DNA of 59,627 bases from WHTX01 sp038255145 (lineage in GTDB: Bacteria > Actinomycetota > Acidimicrobiia > Acidimicrobiales > CAIXPF01): contig JBBSLP010000034.1 in the NCBI GenBank assembly GCA_038255145.1, positions 1-59,627 on the forward strand. The letters run 5' to 3'. Each line of letters opens with the position of its first letter. The first letter of the stretch is position 1. The notes under the pieces were generated by a model, which worked only from the letters and a program-made list of their open reading frames with translations, ran no database searches and was not told the origin of the DNA. Position numbers and translations under genes: made by a program. Positions 24,639-33,595 of the stretch are shown here, in pieces.

Positions 24639-26120
24639 TCAGGCCTGCTCCTCGGGGCGTCGGTGCTCGTCGAGGCGCTCCGCAGGCCAGCGGCCCGAGT
24701 CCACGGCGTCGTAGGTCCAGTCGGGCTGCTTGTCGCGGTGGCGCTCGTCCCAGCGGGCCCCGCCCTCGTCGTCGACCTCGAGGAGCTCGGCCACCAGCGC
24801 CACCGGCGCGGGGTCCGAGCCGTGCAGGTGGGCGTCGAAGTCGGGGGTGAAGGCGTCGAGCAGGCTGCGCACGACCACCTCGTGCTGGGTGGCCAGCGAG
24901 CACCGAGCCCCGTTGGCCACGGTGTCGAGCCGGTGGCGGATGACGCCGAGGTCGTTGGGCTCGGCCTGCGACGCGGCCAGCCGGGACAGGCGCATGGAGA
25001 TCTCGAGGCCGTCGGCCTTGCAGCCCGTGCACTGCCCGCAGGACTCGACGGCCAGGAAGCGTGAAACCCCGGCGGCCCAACCCACGGCGTCGGCCGTGTC
25101 GTCGAGGACGATGTAGCCCCCCGAACCCACCCCGGCGCCCACGGCGGCCATGGCCTCGTAGTCGAGCGAGGTGTCGAGGTCGTCACCCACCAGCACCCGG
25201 CCCGACACCCCCACGAGCACGGCGCGGATGGTGCGGCCCCGCCGGGGGCCGCCGCTGATGGCGTCGATGACGGCGCGCAGGGGGGTGCCCAGGCGCACCT
25301 CCCCCACCCCGGCGTGGTCGACGTCGCCGGTGATGGTGCAGACGATGGTGCCGGGCGAGCCCGGCGTGCCCAAGGATCGGAAGCGGTCGCTGCCCTCGGC
25401 CAGCACGTGGGTCACGTTGGCCATGGTCTCGACGTTGTTGACCAGGGCCGGCGGGGCCTCGGAGCGTCCCGCGGGCCCGGCCAGGTCGATGCGGGCCGAC
25501 AGCCCGCTGGCCGCCTCGTCGATGGCCACCGCCCCCTCCTCGTAGACGTCGGTGGCGCCGCGCCGCCAGGGCGGGGCGATGCGGGGGAAGGGTGGGCGGC
25601 CCTCCAGCGCCTCGAGCAGGGCCGTCTCCTCGCCGTAGAGGTACTCGTCGGGGCCCTCGTGCACGGTGAGGTCGAGCCCCTCGGCCCACCCCGCGGCTGC
25701 GACCTCGGCCACCGCGGCCCGCATGCGGGCCACCTCGGGCCCGAAGGCGGCCTTGAGGGCCAGTACCACCTCGGTGGCCCCCACGACCGAGGCGGCGATG
25801 ATCGCCCCCTCGATGACCTGGTAGGGGTCGGCGGCCACGATGGCGCGGTCCTTGTACGTGCCCGGCTCCCCCTCGGCGCCGTTGACGACCACCGTGGCCG
25901 CCACCGAGGGCGACAGGTTGGCCACCACGGCCCGCCACTTGCGGTGGGTGGGGAAGCCGGCGCCACCGCGCCCCCGCAGCCCCGACGCCTCGAGCTCGTC
26001 GAGCACACCGGCCGGGCCCAGCCGACGGGCGGCGTCGAGACCCCGCCCGCCACCGGCGTGGCGGTAGGCCTCGAGCGTGCGGTAGGGCTTGGCGGGGAGC
26101 ACGCGGTGGACGAGCGTCAT
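24639..26120 (-). CDS. NuoF-like (NADH:quinone oxidoreductase 51 kDa subunit family) protein, orphan
   Basis: 493 residues. The FMN/NADH-binding site GLRGRGGAGFPTHRKW (about 48-62), VVNGAEGEPGTYKDR, YLYGEETALLEALEG (161-174) and a SLBB-like region are present. The [4Fe-4S] ligands are Cys361, Cys364, Cys367 (ESCGQCTGCK) and Cys407 (GARCSLA), arranged as in NuoF. No nuoE, nuoG or other complex I gene is adjacent, so it probably belongs to a small flavin/iron-sulfur diaphorase or serves a partner elsewhere. ATG at 26120; the upstream gene is divergent. A GC-rich inverted repeat lies at about 26137-26166 in the gap. Confidence 0.85.
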   Translation of the reverse strand: MTLVHRVLPAKPYRTLEAYRHAGGGRGLDAARRLGPAGVLDELEASGLRGRGGAGFPTHRKWRAVVANLSPSVAATVVVNGAEGEPGTYKDRAIVAADPYQVIEGAIIAASVVGATEVVLALKAAFGPEVARMRAAVAEVAAAGWAEGLDLTVHEGPDEYLYGEETALLEALEGRPPFPRIAPPWRRGATDVYEEGAVAIDEAASGLSARIDLAGPAGRSEAPPALVNNVETMANVTHVLAEGSDRFRSLGTPGSPGTIVCTITGDVDHAGVGEVRLGTPLRAVIDAISGGPRRGRTIRAVLVGVSGRVLVGDDLDTSLDYEAMAAVGAGVGSGGYIVLDDTADAVGWAAGVSRFLAVESCGQCTGCKADGLEISMRLSRLAASQAEPNDLGVIRHRLDTVANGARCSLATQHEVVVRSLLDAFTPDFDAHLHGSDPAPVALVAELLEVDDEGGARWDERHRDKQPDWTYDAVDSGRWPAERLDEHRRPEEQA

Positions 26121-26237
26121 GCCGCAGTGTTACCCATCCGCCACCGCCACCTCACGCGGTGGGCGGCGCGGGCGGGGGCACGGTCGGGACGCTGGTCGTA
26201 GCGAGGGTGGGCCGGGGCCCGGGTACCATCCGCCCCG

Positions 26238-27410
26238 ATGACCCTGCACCCTCCGAAGTGGTTCGTGGACGCCGTGGCCGACGTGCCCGAGGACCGCAGC
26301 GTGCGGGTCAAGGGCACCGACGTCCACTACCTGCGCTGGGGCGACCCGGCGCGGCCCGGTCTCGTGCTCGTGCACGGCGGGGCTGCCCACGCCCAGTGGT
26401 GGAGCTTCATCGCTCCCCTGTTGACCACCCAGTACCACGTGATCGCCGTCGACCTGTCGGGCCACGGCGACAGCGGCCGTCGCCCCGTCTACGCCTTCGA
26501 GACCTGGGCCGACGAGGTCATGGCCTGCGTGGCCGACGCCTCGATGACCGAGCGGCCCATCCTCGTGGGCCACTCCATGGGCGGCATCGTGACCATCGCC
26601 GCCGCCAGCCTCTACGGCGAGCAGCTGGCCGGGGCCGTGGTCGTCGACTCCCCCGTGTGGCGCCCCGACCCCGAGTCGGTCGAGGGTGAGCAGGGCACCA
26701 TGTTCCGCAACCCCAAGACCTACGCCGAGCTCGACGAGGCCGTGGCCCACTTCCACCTCCAGCCGCCCCAGCCCACGGTCAACGACTTCATCGTCGACTT
26801 CGTGGCCCGCCGCTCCCTGCGCCACAGCGATGCCGGCTGGACGTGGAAGTTCGACCCCAAGGTCTTCCTGCGCCCCCACAACCTGGGCATCCACGACTAC
26901 CTGGGCGCGGTCCGCTGCCGGATCGCCATGTTCAAGGGCCAGTACAGCGACCTGCTGACCCCCGACGTGCAGGACCAGATGGACGAGATGCTGGGTCGGA
27001 GCTCCCCCATCGTGGAGATCCCCGAGGCGTACCACCACGTGCCCCTGGACCAGCCCCTGGCCCTGGTGGCGGCCCTGCGGGCCATCCTCGCCGACTGGGA
27101 GCACTCGGTCCCCAAGCGGGCACCGCAGATGCTGGTCACCGTGCGCGACGACCCCGGGACCCACCGCTACGTGGCCACCGTGGATGGCGACGAGGCCGGC
27201 GGGGCCCACTACGTGGTCAAGGGCGACGTCGTCACCTTCACCCACACCGAGATCGACGCCGACCACGAGGGCAAGGGCGTGGGCGGCGAGCTGGCCCGCC
27301 ACGCCCTCGACGACGCCCGGGCCCGGGGCCTGCAGGTGGTGGCCCGCTGCCCCTTCATCGCCGGCTGGATCCGCCGCCACCCCGACTACCGCGACCTGCT
27401 CGCGGGCTGA
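26238..27410 (+). CDS. Alpha/beta hydrolase fused to a C-terminal NATD1-like acetyltransferase domain
   Basis: 390 residues. Residues 1-290 are an alpha/beta-hydrolase: oxyanion region LVHGGAAHAQWW, VDLSGHGDS, nucleophile elbow GHSMGG (Ser113) and a late His in YHHVPLD (266/267). Residues 298-390 form a second domain: after a YVATVDGDEAGGAHYV strand comes FTHTEIDADHEGKGVGGELARHALDDARARGLQVVARCPFIAGWIRRHPDY, the signature of the small GNAT-like NATD1/YidJ family (Acetyltransf_CG), with the acetyl-CoA loop EGKGVGG. The fold usually stands alone at about 90 residues, so this is a natural fusion without a frameshift. The start ATG at 26238 fits the family N-terminus. Confidence 0.87.
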   Translation: MTLHPPKWFVDAVADVPEDRSVRVKGTDVHYLRWGDPARPGLVLVHGGAAHAQWWSFIAPLLTTQYHVIAVDLSGHGDSGRRPVYAFETWADEVMACVADASMTERPILVGHSMGGIVTIAAASLYGEQLAGAVVVDSPVWRPDPESVEGEQGTMFRNPKTYAELDEAVAHFHLQPPQPTVNDFIVDFVARRSLRHSDAGWTWKFDPKVFLRPHNLGIHDYLGAVRCRIAMFKGQYSDLLTPDVQDQMDEMLGRSSPIVEIPEAYHHVPLDQPLALVAALRAILADWEHSVPKRAPQMLVTVRDDPGTHRYVATVDGDEAGGAHYVVKGDVVTFTHTEIDADHEGKGVGGELARHALDDARARGLQVVARCPFIAGWIRRHPDYRDLLAG

Positions 27411-27449
27411 GCGCGGCTACGGACCGACCCGGCACAGGCCGTGCCGGCC

Positions 27450-28478
27450 TCAGCCGTGGCGGCGGCGCCAGCGGGCCGAGGCCACGGACGAGGGTACGTA
27501 ACCGGCGTCGTCGAGGCTGAAGTTGGTGCCCGGGGGCACGATCTCGTCGATGCGGTCGAGTACGGCGCGGTCCAACGTGATCGACGCGGCGTCGAGCTGG
27601 CTGGTCAGCTGGTCCATGGTGCGGGGCCCGATGATGGCCGAGCTCACCGCCGGGTGCTCGAGGACGAAGGCGATGGCCAGGTGGGGAAGAGGCAGGCCCA
27701 CCTCGTCGGCCAGGGCGCCGAGGGCGTCAGCGGCGTCGAGCTTGCGCTGGTTGGCGGGGATGGTCAGGTCGTAGCGGCGGGGCAGGCGCTCGGCCCGCTT
27801 GCTGGTCACGGCCTCGCCGCCCTTGCGCCACTTGCCCGACAGCCAACCGCCGGCCAGCGGGCTCCAGGGGATGACCCCCATGCCGTGGCGCTGGCAGGTG
27901 GGCAGCACGTCGAACTCGATCCCCCGCACCAGCAGGGAGTACGGCGGCTGTTCGGTGACGAAGCGCTCGCGGCCCCGCTTCTCGGCCACCCACTGGGCCT
28001 CGACGATCTCCGAGGTGGGGAAGGTCGACGAGCCGATCGCGCCCACCTTGCCCGACCGCACCAGGTCGCTCAGCGCCCCCAGGGTCTCGTCGATGTCGCA
28101 GGAAGGGTCGGGGCGGTGGATCTGGTAGAGGTCGATGTGATCGGTCTGCAGGCGGCGCAGGCTGTCCTCGCACGCCCGGGTGATCCAGCGGCGCGAGTTG
28201 CCGCCCCGGTTGGGGTCACGGCCCATCGACCCGTGGCACTTGGTGGCCAGGACCACGTCGTCGCGCCGGCCCAGGAGGGCCTTGCCGACGATCTCCTCGG
28301 ACTCACCGGCCGAGTAGACGTCGGCGGTGTCGATGAAGTTGATGCCGGCATCGAGGGCGGCGTGGATGACCTCGATGCTGTCGTCGTGGTCGGGGTTGCC
28401 CCAGGCGCCGAACATCATGGCCCCCAGGCACAGCGGGCTGACCTTGACGCCGGTGCGTCCCAGCGTGCGGGTGTCCAT
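27450..28478 (-). CDS. Aldo/keto reductase family oxidoreductase
   Basis: 342 residues. NADPH-dependent carbonyl reductase fold. LGRTGVKVSPLCLGAMMFG and FIDTADVYSAGESEEIVGKAL carry the catalytic Asp and Tyr; VLATKCHG carries the Lys, and DHIDLYQIHRPDP carries the His. The C-terminal SSAIIGPRTMDQL is the NADP-phosphate binding block. It matches the YajO/tas-like branch that often reduces sugars or xenobiotic carbonyls. It follows moeA by 54 bases in the same direction and may be co-transcribed, though no functional link is apparent. Confidence 0.9.
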   Translation of the reverse strand: MDTRTLGRTGVKVSPLCLGAMMFGAWGNPDHDDSIEVIHAALDAGINFIDTADVYSAGESEEIVGKALLGRRDDVVLATKCHGSMGRDPNRGGNSRRWITRACEDSLRRLQTDHIDLYQIHRPDPSCDIDETLGALSDLVRSGKVGAIGSSTFPTSEIVEAQWVAEKRGRERFVTEQPPYSLLVRGIEFDVLPTCQRHGMGVIPWSPLAGGWLSGKWRKGGEAVTSKRAERLPRRYDLTIPANQRKLDAADALGALADEVGLPLPHLAIAFVLEHPAVSSAIIGPRTMDQLTSQLDAASITLDRAVLDRIDEIVPPGTNFSLDDAGYVPSSVASARWRRRHG

Positions 28479-28532
28479 GGTTGCGCTCCTCCGTTTGGTT
28501 TCACGAGCCGACCGACGCCGGCCCGGGCGGTC

Positions 28533-29753
28533 TCAGTCCAGGGGGCCGATGAGCAGGACGTCGACGTCGTCGCCGGGCCCGACGCCGGCGCCGTCGGCCA
28601 GGACGGCCAACCCGTTGGCCCCGGCGCTGGCCGCCAGCTGGTGCGATCCCTGGGCGCCGCTCGAGCGCACGTGGACCCGGCCATCGGCCCCGTAGGCGGC
28701 CCGCACCCGTTGCAGGTGGACCTTGCCGTCGCCGGCCCGACGGGCCAGGCCGTCGTCGGCCACCGCGGCCACCCTGGGGCGGCCGGGCCGGGCGTGGCCC
28801 ATCATGGCCCGCAGGGCGGGGCGGGCCAGCAGCTCGAAGCTGACCAGGGAGGACACCGGGTTGCCGGGCAGGCCGAACACGGGCACGGTGCCGTGGGGGC
28901 CCTTCAGCAGGCCGAAGGCGAAGGGCTTGGCCGGCTTGATGGCGATCTGCATCCACGACATGTCGCCGAGCTCGTCGAGCAGGACCTTGACCAGGTCGTA
29001 GTCGCCCATGCTCACCCCGCCCGAGGTGACGAGGGCGTCGCAGTCGGTGACGCCCCGCTCGAGCGCCGCGGCCAGGGCGTCGCGCTCGTCGCGCACCAGG
29101 CCCAGGTCGACGGGGGTGGCGTTGGCCTCGGCCAGGAGCGCCAGCAGCATGTCCTTGTTGGACTCGCGGATCTGGCCCGGTTGCAGGGGGGAGCCGTCGT
29201 CGACCAACTCGTCGCCGGTGGACAGCACGCCGACCCGCAGGCGGGGGTGGACCGACACCTCGAGGTGCCCCAGGCTGGCCAGCACGCCGAGGTGGGCGGG
29301 GCCGAGCACCAGCCCGGCGGCCAGCACGAGGTCGCCGACGACCACGTCGTCACCGGCGGGGCGGATGGCCTCACCCGGCGTTGCCGCCCGGCTGATGGTG
29401 ACCTGGCCGTCGCCCCAGGTGGTGTCCTCCACCATGACCACGGCGTCGGCCCCGGGGGGGATGGCGGCCCCGGTCATGATGCGGATGGCCTGGCCGGCGC
29501 CGATGGCCTGGGTGGGGGCCTGGCCGGCGGGCAGCTCCCCCACCACGTCGAGGGTGGCGGGCACGGTGGCCACGTCGGCGGCCTGCACGGCGTAGCCGTC
29601 GACCGAGCTGTTGTCGAAGGGGGGGATGGCATACGCGGCCACGACGTCGGTGGCCAGCACGCAGCCCAGGGCGACCTGCAGGGCCACGGTGCGGGGCGGA
29701 GCCAGGGCACAGCCGTCGAGCACCCGGCGCTGGGCCTCGTCGAGGGGGATCAT
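28533..29753 (-). CDS. moeA: Molybdopterin molybdenumtransferase MoeA
   Basis: 406 residues from the ATG at 29753 (an upstream in-frame GTG would add six residues). It inserts molybdate into adenylylated molybdopterin in the cytosol, completing the molybdenum cofactor. Family signatures: PPFDNSSVDGYAV near residue 50, MTGAAIPPGADAVVMVEDT, LRVGVLSTGDELV, then VTSGGVSMGDYDLVK and FGLPGNPVSSLVSFELLARPAL. The C-terminal beta-barrel domain IV ends near DVLLIGPLD. No other moa or mob gene is visible in the window. It lies 64 bases after the MBL-fold gene, same direction. Confidence 0.92.
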   Translation of the reverse strand: MIPLDEAQRRVLDGCALAPPRTVALQVALGCVLATDVVAAYAIPPFDNSSVDGYAVQAADVATVPATLDVVGELPAGQAPTQAIGAGQAIRIMTGAAIPPGADAVVMVEDTTWGDGQVTISRAATPGEAIRPAGDDVVVGDLVLAAGLVLGPAHLGVLASLGHLEVSVHPRLRVGVLSTGDELVDDGSPLQPGQIRESNKDMLLALLAEANATPVDLGLVRDERDALAAALERGVTDCDALVTSGGVSMGDYDLVKVLLDELGDMSWMQIAIKPAKPFAFGLLKGPHGTVPVFGLPGNPVSSLVSFELLARPALRAMMGHARPGRPRVAAVADDGLARRAGDGKVHLQRVRAAYGADGRVHVRSSGAQGSHQLAASAGANGLAVLADGAGVGPGDDVDVLLIGPLD

Positions 29754-29817
29754 GGCTGCGACCCTAGCCACGCCCGGTGGACCGACGGCTCGCCCGACGT
29801 ATCTCCCGAAGGGCCCG

Positions 29818-30453
29818 TCAGCTGCCCCGTTGGATCCACTCCTGCAGGTGGGGGGCCTCGGCGCCGACGGTGGTGCTGTCGCCGTGGCCGGTGTGCACGA
29901 TGGTCTCGGGCGGCAGGGTCAGCAGCCGGGCCCGGATGGACTCGATGATGGTGGGGAAGTCGCTGAAGCTGCGCCCGGTGGCGCCGGGACCGCCGCAGAA
30001 CAGGGTGTCCCCGCTGAACAGCACGTCGCCCCCGTCCTGCTTCGCTCCTGGGGCGTGGAAGCAGCAGCAGCCCGGCGAGTGACCGGGCGTGTGCAGCACG
30101 CCGAGCTCGACTCCGCCGGCGACCAGGCGGTCACCTTCGGCCAGGGCCCGGTCGGGCTCGCGGTCGGGGTACACCGCCGCCCACAGCATGTGGTCGTCGG
30201 GGTGCAGCAGCACGGGGGCGTCGACGGCGTCCTGGAGGGCGGCCGCCGCGTTGATGTGGTCGTTGTGGCCGTGGGTGAGGGCGATGGCCACCACGCGGCG
30301 CCCGTTGATGGCCGCGGTGATGCGGGGGGCGTCGTGGGCGGCATCGATGACGAGGACCTCGCGGTCGTCGCCCACCAGCCACACGTTGTTGGTGACCTCC
30401 CACTCACCCCCGTCGAGGGCGAAGATCCCCTCGGTCGAGACCAGCTCGATCAT
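29818..30453 (-). CDS. MBL-fold metallo-hydrolase (glyoxalase II-like)
   Basis: 211 residues from the ATG at 30453 (MIELVSTEG). Metal motifs: LTHGHNDHI (HxHxDH), a second His in HTPGHSPGC, and FSGDTLFCGGPGATGRSFSDF with the bridging Asp, then HTGHGDST. This order matches hydroxyacylglutathione/thioester hydrolase-type MBL enzymes. There is no ETHE1-like extension and no signal peptide. Substrate not determined. First gene of a same-strand run with moeA and the aldo/keto reductase. Confidence 0.88.
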   Translation of the reverse strand: MIELVSTEGIFALDGGEWEVTNNVWLVGDDREVLVIDAAHDAPRITAAINGRRVVAIALTHGHNDHINAAAALQDAVDAPVLLHPDDHMLWAAVYPDREPDRALAEGDRLVAGGVELGVLHTPGHSPGCCCFHAPGAKQDGGDVLFSGDTLFCGGPGATGRSFSDFPTIIESIRARLLTLPPETIVHTGHGDSTTVGAEAPHLQEWIQRGS

Positions 30454-30568
30454 GGGCCACCTCATTCCGAAGCTCGACAGCCGTTCCCGCCTGACGGCGC
30501 GGCTGCGGCCGGCGACGCTACCGCCCGGGGCCTGGGACCGCCCGACGCCGCCCCGCTACGCTCCACCG

Positions 30569-31300
30569 GTGACTCCTGACACCCTCGTGGACACCGTCTG
30601 CCCCAAGATCGCTTCCCTCGGCGCCGCCTTCTACTTCCTCCCCGGGACCGTGTCCCGGGGCAAGGAGCTGGGACTCGACGGCTTCCGCTTCTACTTCCTG
30701 GGCCGCGGCGGCGTGCTCGGCGACGTCGACGCCCGCGTCATCCAGAGCGCCTTCGGCTACTTCAACGGCCCCCTCGTCGACAAGATCTGGACGTCGGCCA
30801 AGGAGCGGTCCCAGGTCGGTCCCCGCGACGCCGCCCGTGAGTACCTCAAGTGCGCCCACGACCTGGCCCGCGACAAGCTCACGGGCCTGCCCGAGCTGGG
30901 TGCCTTCAACGAGGCCGCCGCCGCCGTCAACGCCGCCGCCGATCCCGCCGGCCTGGCCCTCTACGCCGGCATCTCGGCCGAGCCCGTGCCCGGCGACGCC
31001 CCCGCCGCGGCCTACCACCACATCATCCAGCACCGCGAGTTCCGGGGCAGCGCCCACCTCGTGGCGGTCATCGCCTCCGGCTTGACCGCGGAGATGGCCC
31101 ACCGCATCAAGCGCCCCGCCGACCTGGCCACCTTCGGCTGGACCGAGGACGTGACCCCCACCGACGCCGACCGGGCCATGCTCGGCGCGGCCGAGGACCT
31201 GACCGACCAGCTCGTGCTGCCGGCCTACTCGGTACTCGACGAGGCCGGCCGTACCGCCCTGGTCGACGGCATCAACGCCATCGAGAAGGCCTTCGCCTGA
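30569..31300 (+). CDS. SCO6745-like actinobacterial protein
   Basis: 243 residues from a GTG at 30569 (VTPDTLVDTV). The segment FYFLPGTVSRGKELGLDGFRFYFLGRGGVLGDVDARVIQSAFGYFNGPLV is characteristic of the SCO6745-type family found widely in actinobacteria. No enzymatic motif is visible; the protein is mostly helical with a conserved aromatic N-terminal third. No signal peptide. A strong bidirectional terminator follows. Function unknown. Confidence 0.78.
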   Translation: MTPDTLVDTVCPKIASLGAAFYFLPGTVSRGKELGLDGFRFYFLGRGGVLGDVDARVIQSAFGYFNGPLVDKIWTSAKERSQVGPRDAAREYLKCAHDLARDKLTGLPELGAFNEAAAAVNAAADPAGLALYAGISAEPVPGDAPAAAYHHIIQHREFRGSAHLVAVIASGLTAEMAHRIKRPADLATFGWTEDVTPTDADRAMLGAAEDLTDQLVLPAYSVLDEAGRTALVDGINAIEKAFA

Positions 31301-31329
31301 TCGGTTCCGGCCTGATCGGCTGACGCGAC

Positions 31330-31357
31330 GGTGGCGGGCCCTTCAGGGCCCGCCACC
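31330..31357. terminator. Bidirectional hairpin terminator, 12-bp stem
   Basis: GGTGGCGGGCCC at 31330-31341 pairs with GGGCCCGCCACC at 31346-31357 across a TTCA loop. It lies between the convergent stops at 31300 and 31382, so it can end both transcripts. Confidence 0.82.
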
Positions 31358-31381
31358 TCGGTCAACGCTGTCGCTGGGTGG

Positions 31382-32203
31382 TCAGGACAGGGCGCCTTCG
31401 ACGAGGGCGGCCACCTCGTCGGGTCGGTCCCACTCGGCCAGGTGGCCGGCACCGTCGACGATGTGGGTGCCGACGACGTTGGGCAGCAGACCGGCGAAGC
31501 GCTCCAGGTAGCTGACCGGGGCCAGCTCGTCCTGGGCCCCCCACACCAAGGTGACGGGGCAGGTCACACGGTGGATGCGGGTGTCGAGGCCGAACTCGGG
31601 GATGGGCCACACCAACGACGCCGCCGCGGTGCGGGCCAGGTAGCGGTCCACGTTGCGCTCGATGAGCACCTCGGGCGACTGGGTCATGTCGTCCTCGAAG
31701 AAGGCGGCGGTGCGGGCCGGATCTGCGGTCAGGATGCTGCGCTGGCGCTTCATGGTGGTGGCGAAGGGGTCGGCCACCGGGTCGGTGGGCTCCCACAGGC
31801 CGAGGGGGGCGATGAGCACGAGGCGCTCGAAGGCCTCGGGGCGCACCGCCGCCACCTCGAGGGCCAACATGGCCCCCGCCGAGGAGGCGACCATCGGCGC
31901 GCCGGCCAGGCCGGCCAGGTCGATGGCCTCGCTGGTGGCCACGATCCAGTCGTGCATGGAGCGCAGGTCTTCGCACGCGGGCGAGCCCGAGAAGCCGGGC
32001 AGGCCGGGGGCGATGACCCGGTGTCCTTCGCCGCTGGCCGCCAGCGACGTGAGGAACGGGTGCAGGCCGGGGTTGCCCAACAGGCCGTGCAGGTAGCCCA
32101 CGGGGCTGCCCTGGCCGGTCTGGTGGACGACGAGGTGCTGGCCCCGGAAGTCGACTGCGCTCGCGTCGGCGGCGGTGTTGGCGGCGGTGTTGGCGGCGCT
32201 CAT
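31382..32203 (-). CDS. Alpha/beta hydrolase
   Basis: 273 residues. The oxyanion region is VGYLHGLLGNPGLHPF and the nucleophile elbow ASSAGAMLALEVAA (Ala-Ser-Ser-Ala-Gly rather than GxSxG, as in some carbon-carbon bond hydrolases). The acid is in LVWGAQDELAP and the His in IVDGAGHLAEWDRPDEV. The ATG at 32203 overlaps the stop of the LLM oxidoreductase gene (ATGA), so the two are coupled and may act in one degradative step. The N-terminal 15 residues are an Ala/Asn repeat (AANTAANTAADAS). Substrate unknown. Confidence 0.87.
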   Translation of the reverse strand: MSAANTAANTAADASAVDFRGQHLVVHQTGQGSPVGYLHGLLGNPGLHPFLTSLAASGEGHRVIAPGLPGFSGSPACEDLRSMHDWIVATSEAIDLAGLAGAPMVASSAGAMLALEVAAVRPEAFERLVLIAPLGLWEPTDPVADPFATTMKRQRSILTADPARTAAFFEDDMTQSPEVLIERNVDRYLARTAAASLVWPIPEFGLDTRIHRVTCPVTLVWGAQDELAPVSYLERFAGLLPNVVGTHIVDGAGHLAEWDRPDEVAALVEGALS

Positions 32204-33495
32204 CGCAGACCGCCGGCCACCGAGCGCTGCGGGGCGGGCAGCGGCTTGGGCCACCACTTGTCCTCCCACTCGTTCTCGAACAGGTGCCGCACCTCGGGCA
32301 GGACCTTGGTGGCCATGAGCTCGGTGTTGCGCATGACGACGTCCTTGGCCATGTTGCCGAAGTGGCACAGGGCCATGATGTGGCCGACGTTGAGCGAGGT
32401 GGCCACCTCGGTGAGCTTCTCGGCCACCTGGCCGGGGTCACCGATGATGACGTAGCCCTTCTCGACCATGGACTCGAAGGTCATGCCCTCGCTGCCGCCG
32501 GCGGGGCCGGCCTTGGTCGACCCGCTGCGGGCGCCGGCGCGGGCGGCCCGCTCGGTGGCTTCCCGGGCCGCCCGCTCGACCATGCCCTCGACCCCGGCGC
32601 GCACGGTGTTGACGCTCTTGTAGCCGGGCGGGTCGGCGAACCCTGCGTACACATGCAGGCACCGGTTGAAGAAGTACTCGGCCGGTTCGCGGTACAGCTC
32701 CCAGGCCTCGGCCTCGGTGTCGGCCACGCCCACGAACTGGGCGAAGCCACCCATGAACGGGTTGGGCTCCTTGCCCAGCTCACGCACCTTGTCCCAGTAG
32801 CCCTGCATCGTGCGCATGCCGGCCTTGTAGCCGAAGTACGACAGGTAGGTGTAGACGAACTCGTTCTCGGCGCACCACGCCCAGGTGTCGACCGAGCCGC
32901 CCCCGGGGATCCAGATGGGGGGGTGGGGCTGCTGGACGGGTCGGGGCCAGCAGTTCACATAGCGCAGCTTGTTGTAGCGGCCGTTGAAGCTGAAGACCTC
33001 GTCGCTCTCCCACGCCTTGAGGATGAGGTCGACACCCTCGTGGTAGCGCTCGCGCAGCGTGGCCGGGTTCTGGCCGTAGGCGAAGATGGTGTCCATGGGC
33101 GAGCCCACGGGGAAGCCCGAGATGAGGCGACCACCGGACATGCAGTCGAGCATGGCCATCTCTTCCGCCACCCGGATGGGGGGGTTGTAGAGGGCCACGG
33201 AATCGCCCATGACCATGATCGCCGCGTCGGGGCACGACCGGGTCAGGGTGGAGGCGATGAGGTTGGGGCTGGGCATGAGGCCGTAGGCGTTCGAGTGGTG
33301 CTCGTTGACGCCGACGCCGTCGAAGCCCATGGCCCCGGCGTGCTCGAGCTCGTCGATGTAGTCGTTGTAGGCCCGATGGCCGACGGCGGGATCGAACAAC
33401 TTGGGATCGATGTCCACCCACACGGACCGGTGCTGCTGCTGGAAGTCCTCCGGCAGCTCCGGGTACGGCATCAGGTGGAACCAGAGCGTCTTCAT
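32200..33495 (-). CDS. LLM-class flavin-dependent oxidoreductase
   Basis: 431 residues from the ATG at 33495 with a GGGAGG site. Luciferase-like TIM-barrel monooxygenase/dehydrogenase; MKTLWFHLMPYPELPEDF begins the barrel, then FDGVGVNEHHSNAYGLMPSPNLIAS (EHH is typical of the group), SGGRLISGFPVGSPMDT and RPVQQPHPPIWIPGGGS. A 40-residue Ala/Arg/Gly-rich insertion (AAREATERAARAGARSGSTKAGP) sits before the last helices. Relatives use FMN or F420 and oxidise or desaturate small molecules. Co-translated with the alpha/beta hydrolase; divergent from a TetR gene whose palindromic sites lie between them. Confidence 0.88.
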   Translation of the reverse strand: MKTLWFHLMPYPELPEDFQQQHRSVWVDIDPKLFDPAVGHRAYNDYIDELEHAGAMGFDGVGVNEHHSNAYGLMPSPNLIASTLTRSCPDAAIMVMGDSVALYNPPIRVAEEMAMLDCMSGGRLISGFPVGSPMDTIFAYGQNPATLRERYHEGVDLILKAWESDEVFSFNGRYNKLRYVNCWPRPVQQPHPPIWIPGGGSVDTWAWCAENEFVYTYLSYFGYKAGMRTMQGYWDKVRELGKEPNPFMGGFAQFVGVADTEAEAWELYREPAEYFFNRCLHVYAGFADPPGYKSVNTVRAGVEGMVERAAREATERAARAGARSGSTKAGPAGGSEGMTFESMVEKGYVIIGDPGQVAEKLTEVATSLNVGHIMALCHFGNMAKDVVMRNTELMATKVLPEVRHLFENEWEDKWWPKPLPAPQRSVAGGLR

Positions 33496-33538
33496 GGGCC
33501 TCCCCCAGGGGAACGCGGCTGCAACCGGCGTCATATCA

Positions 33539-33571
33539 GGACGTACGTCCCGGATCATAGGACGCGTGTCC
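33539..33571. promoter_or_regulatory. Paired palindromes, candidate TetR operators
   Basis: GGACGTACGTCC (33539-33550) is a perfect 12-bp palindrome; GGACGCGTGTCC (33560-33571) matches it with the same outer bases and one broken pair. Centres are 21 bp apart, two helical turns. They lie in the 100-base gap between the divergent LLM oxidoreductase and TetR genes, the usual place for a TetR-type operator controlling both. Confidence 0.72.
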
Positions 33572-33595
33572 CGAGGCGCGCTAGCGTCCTTGGCC

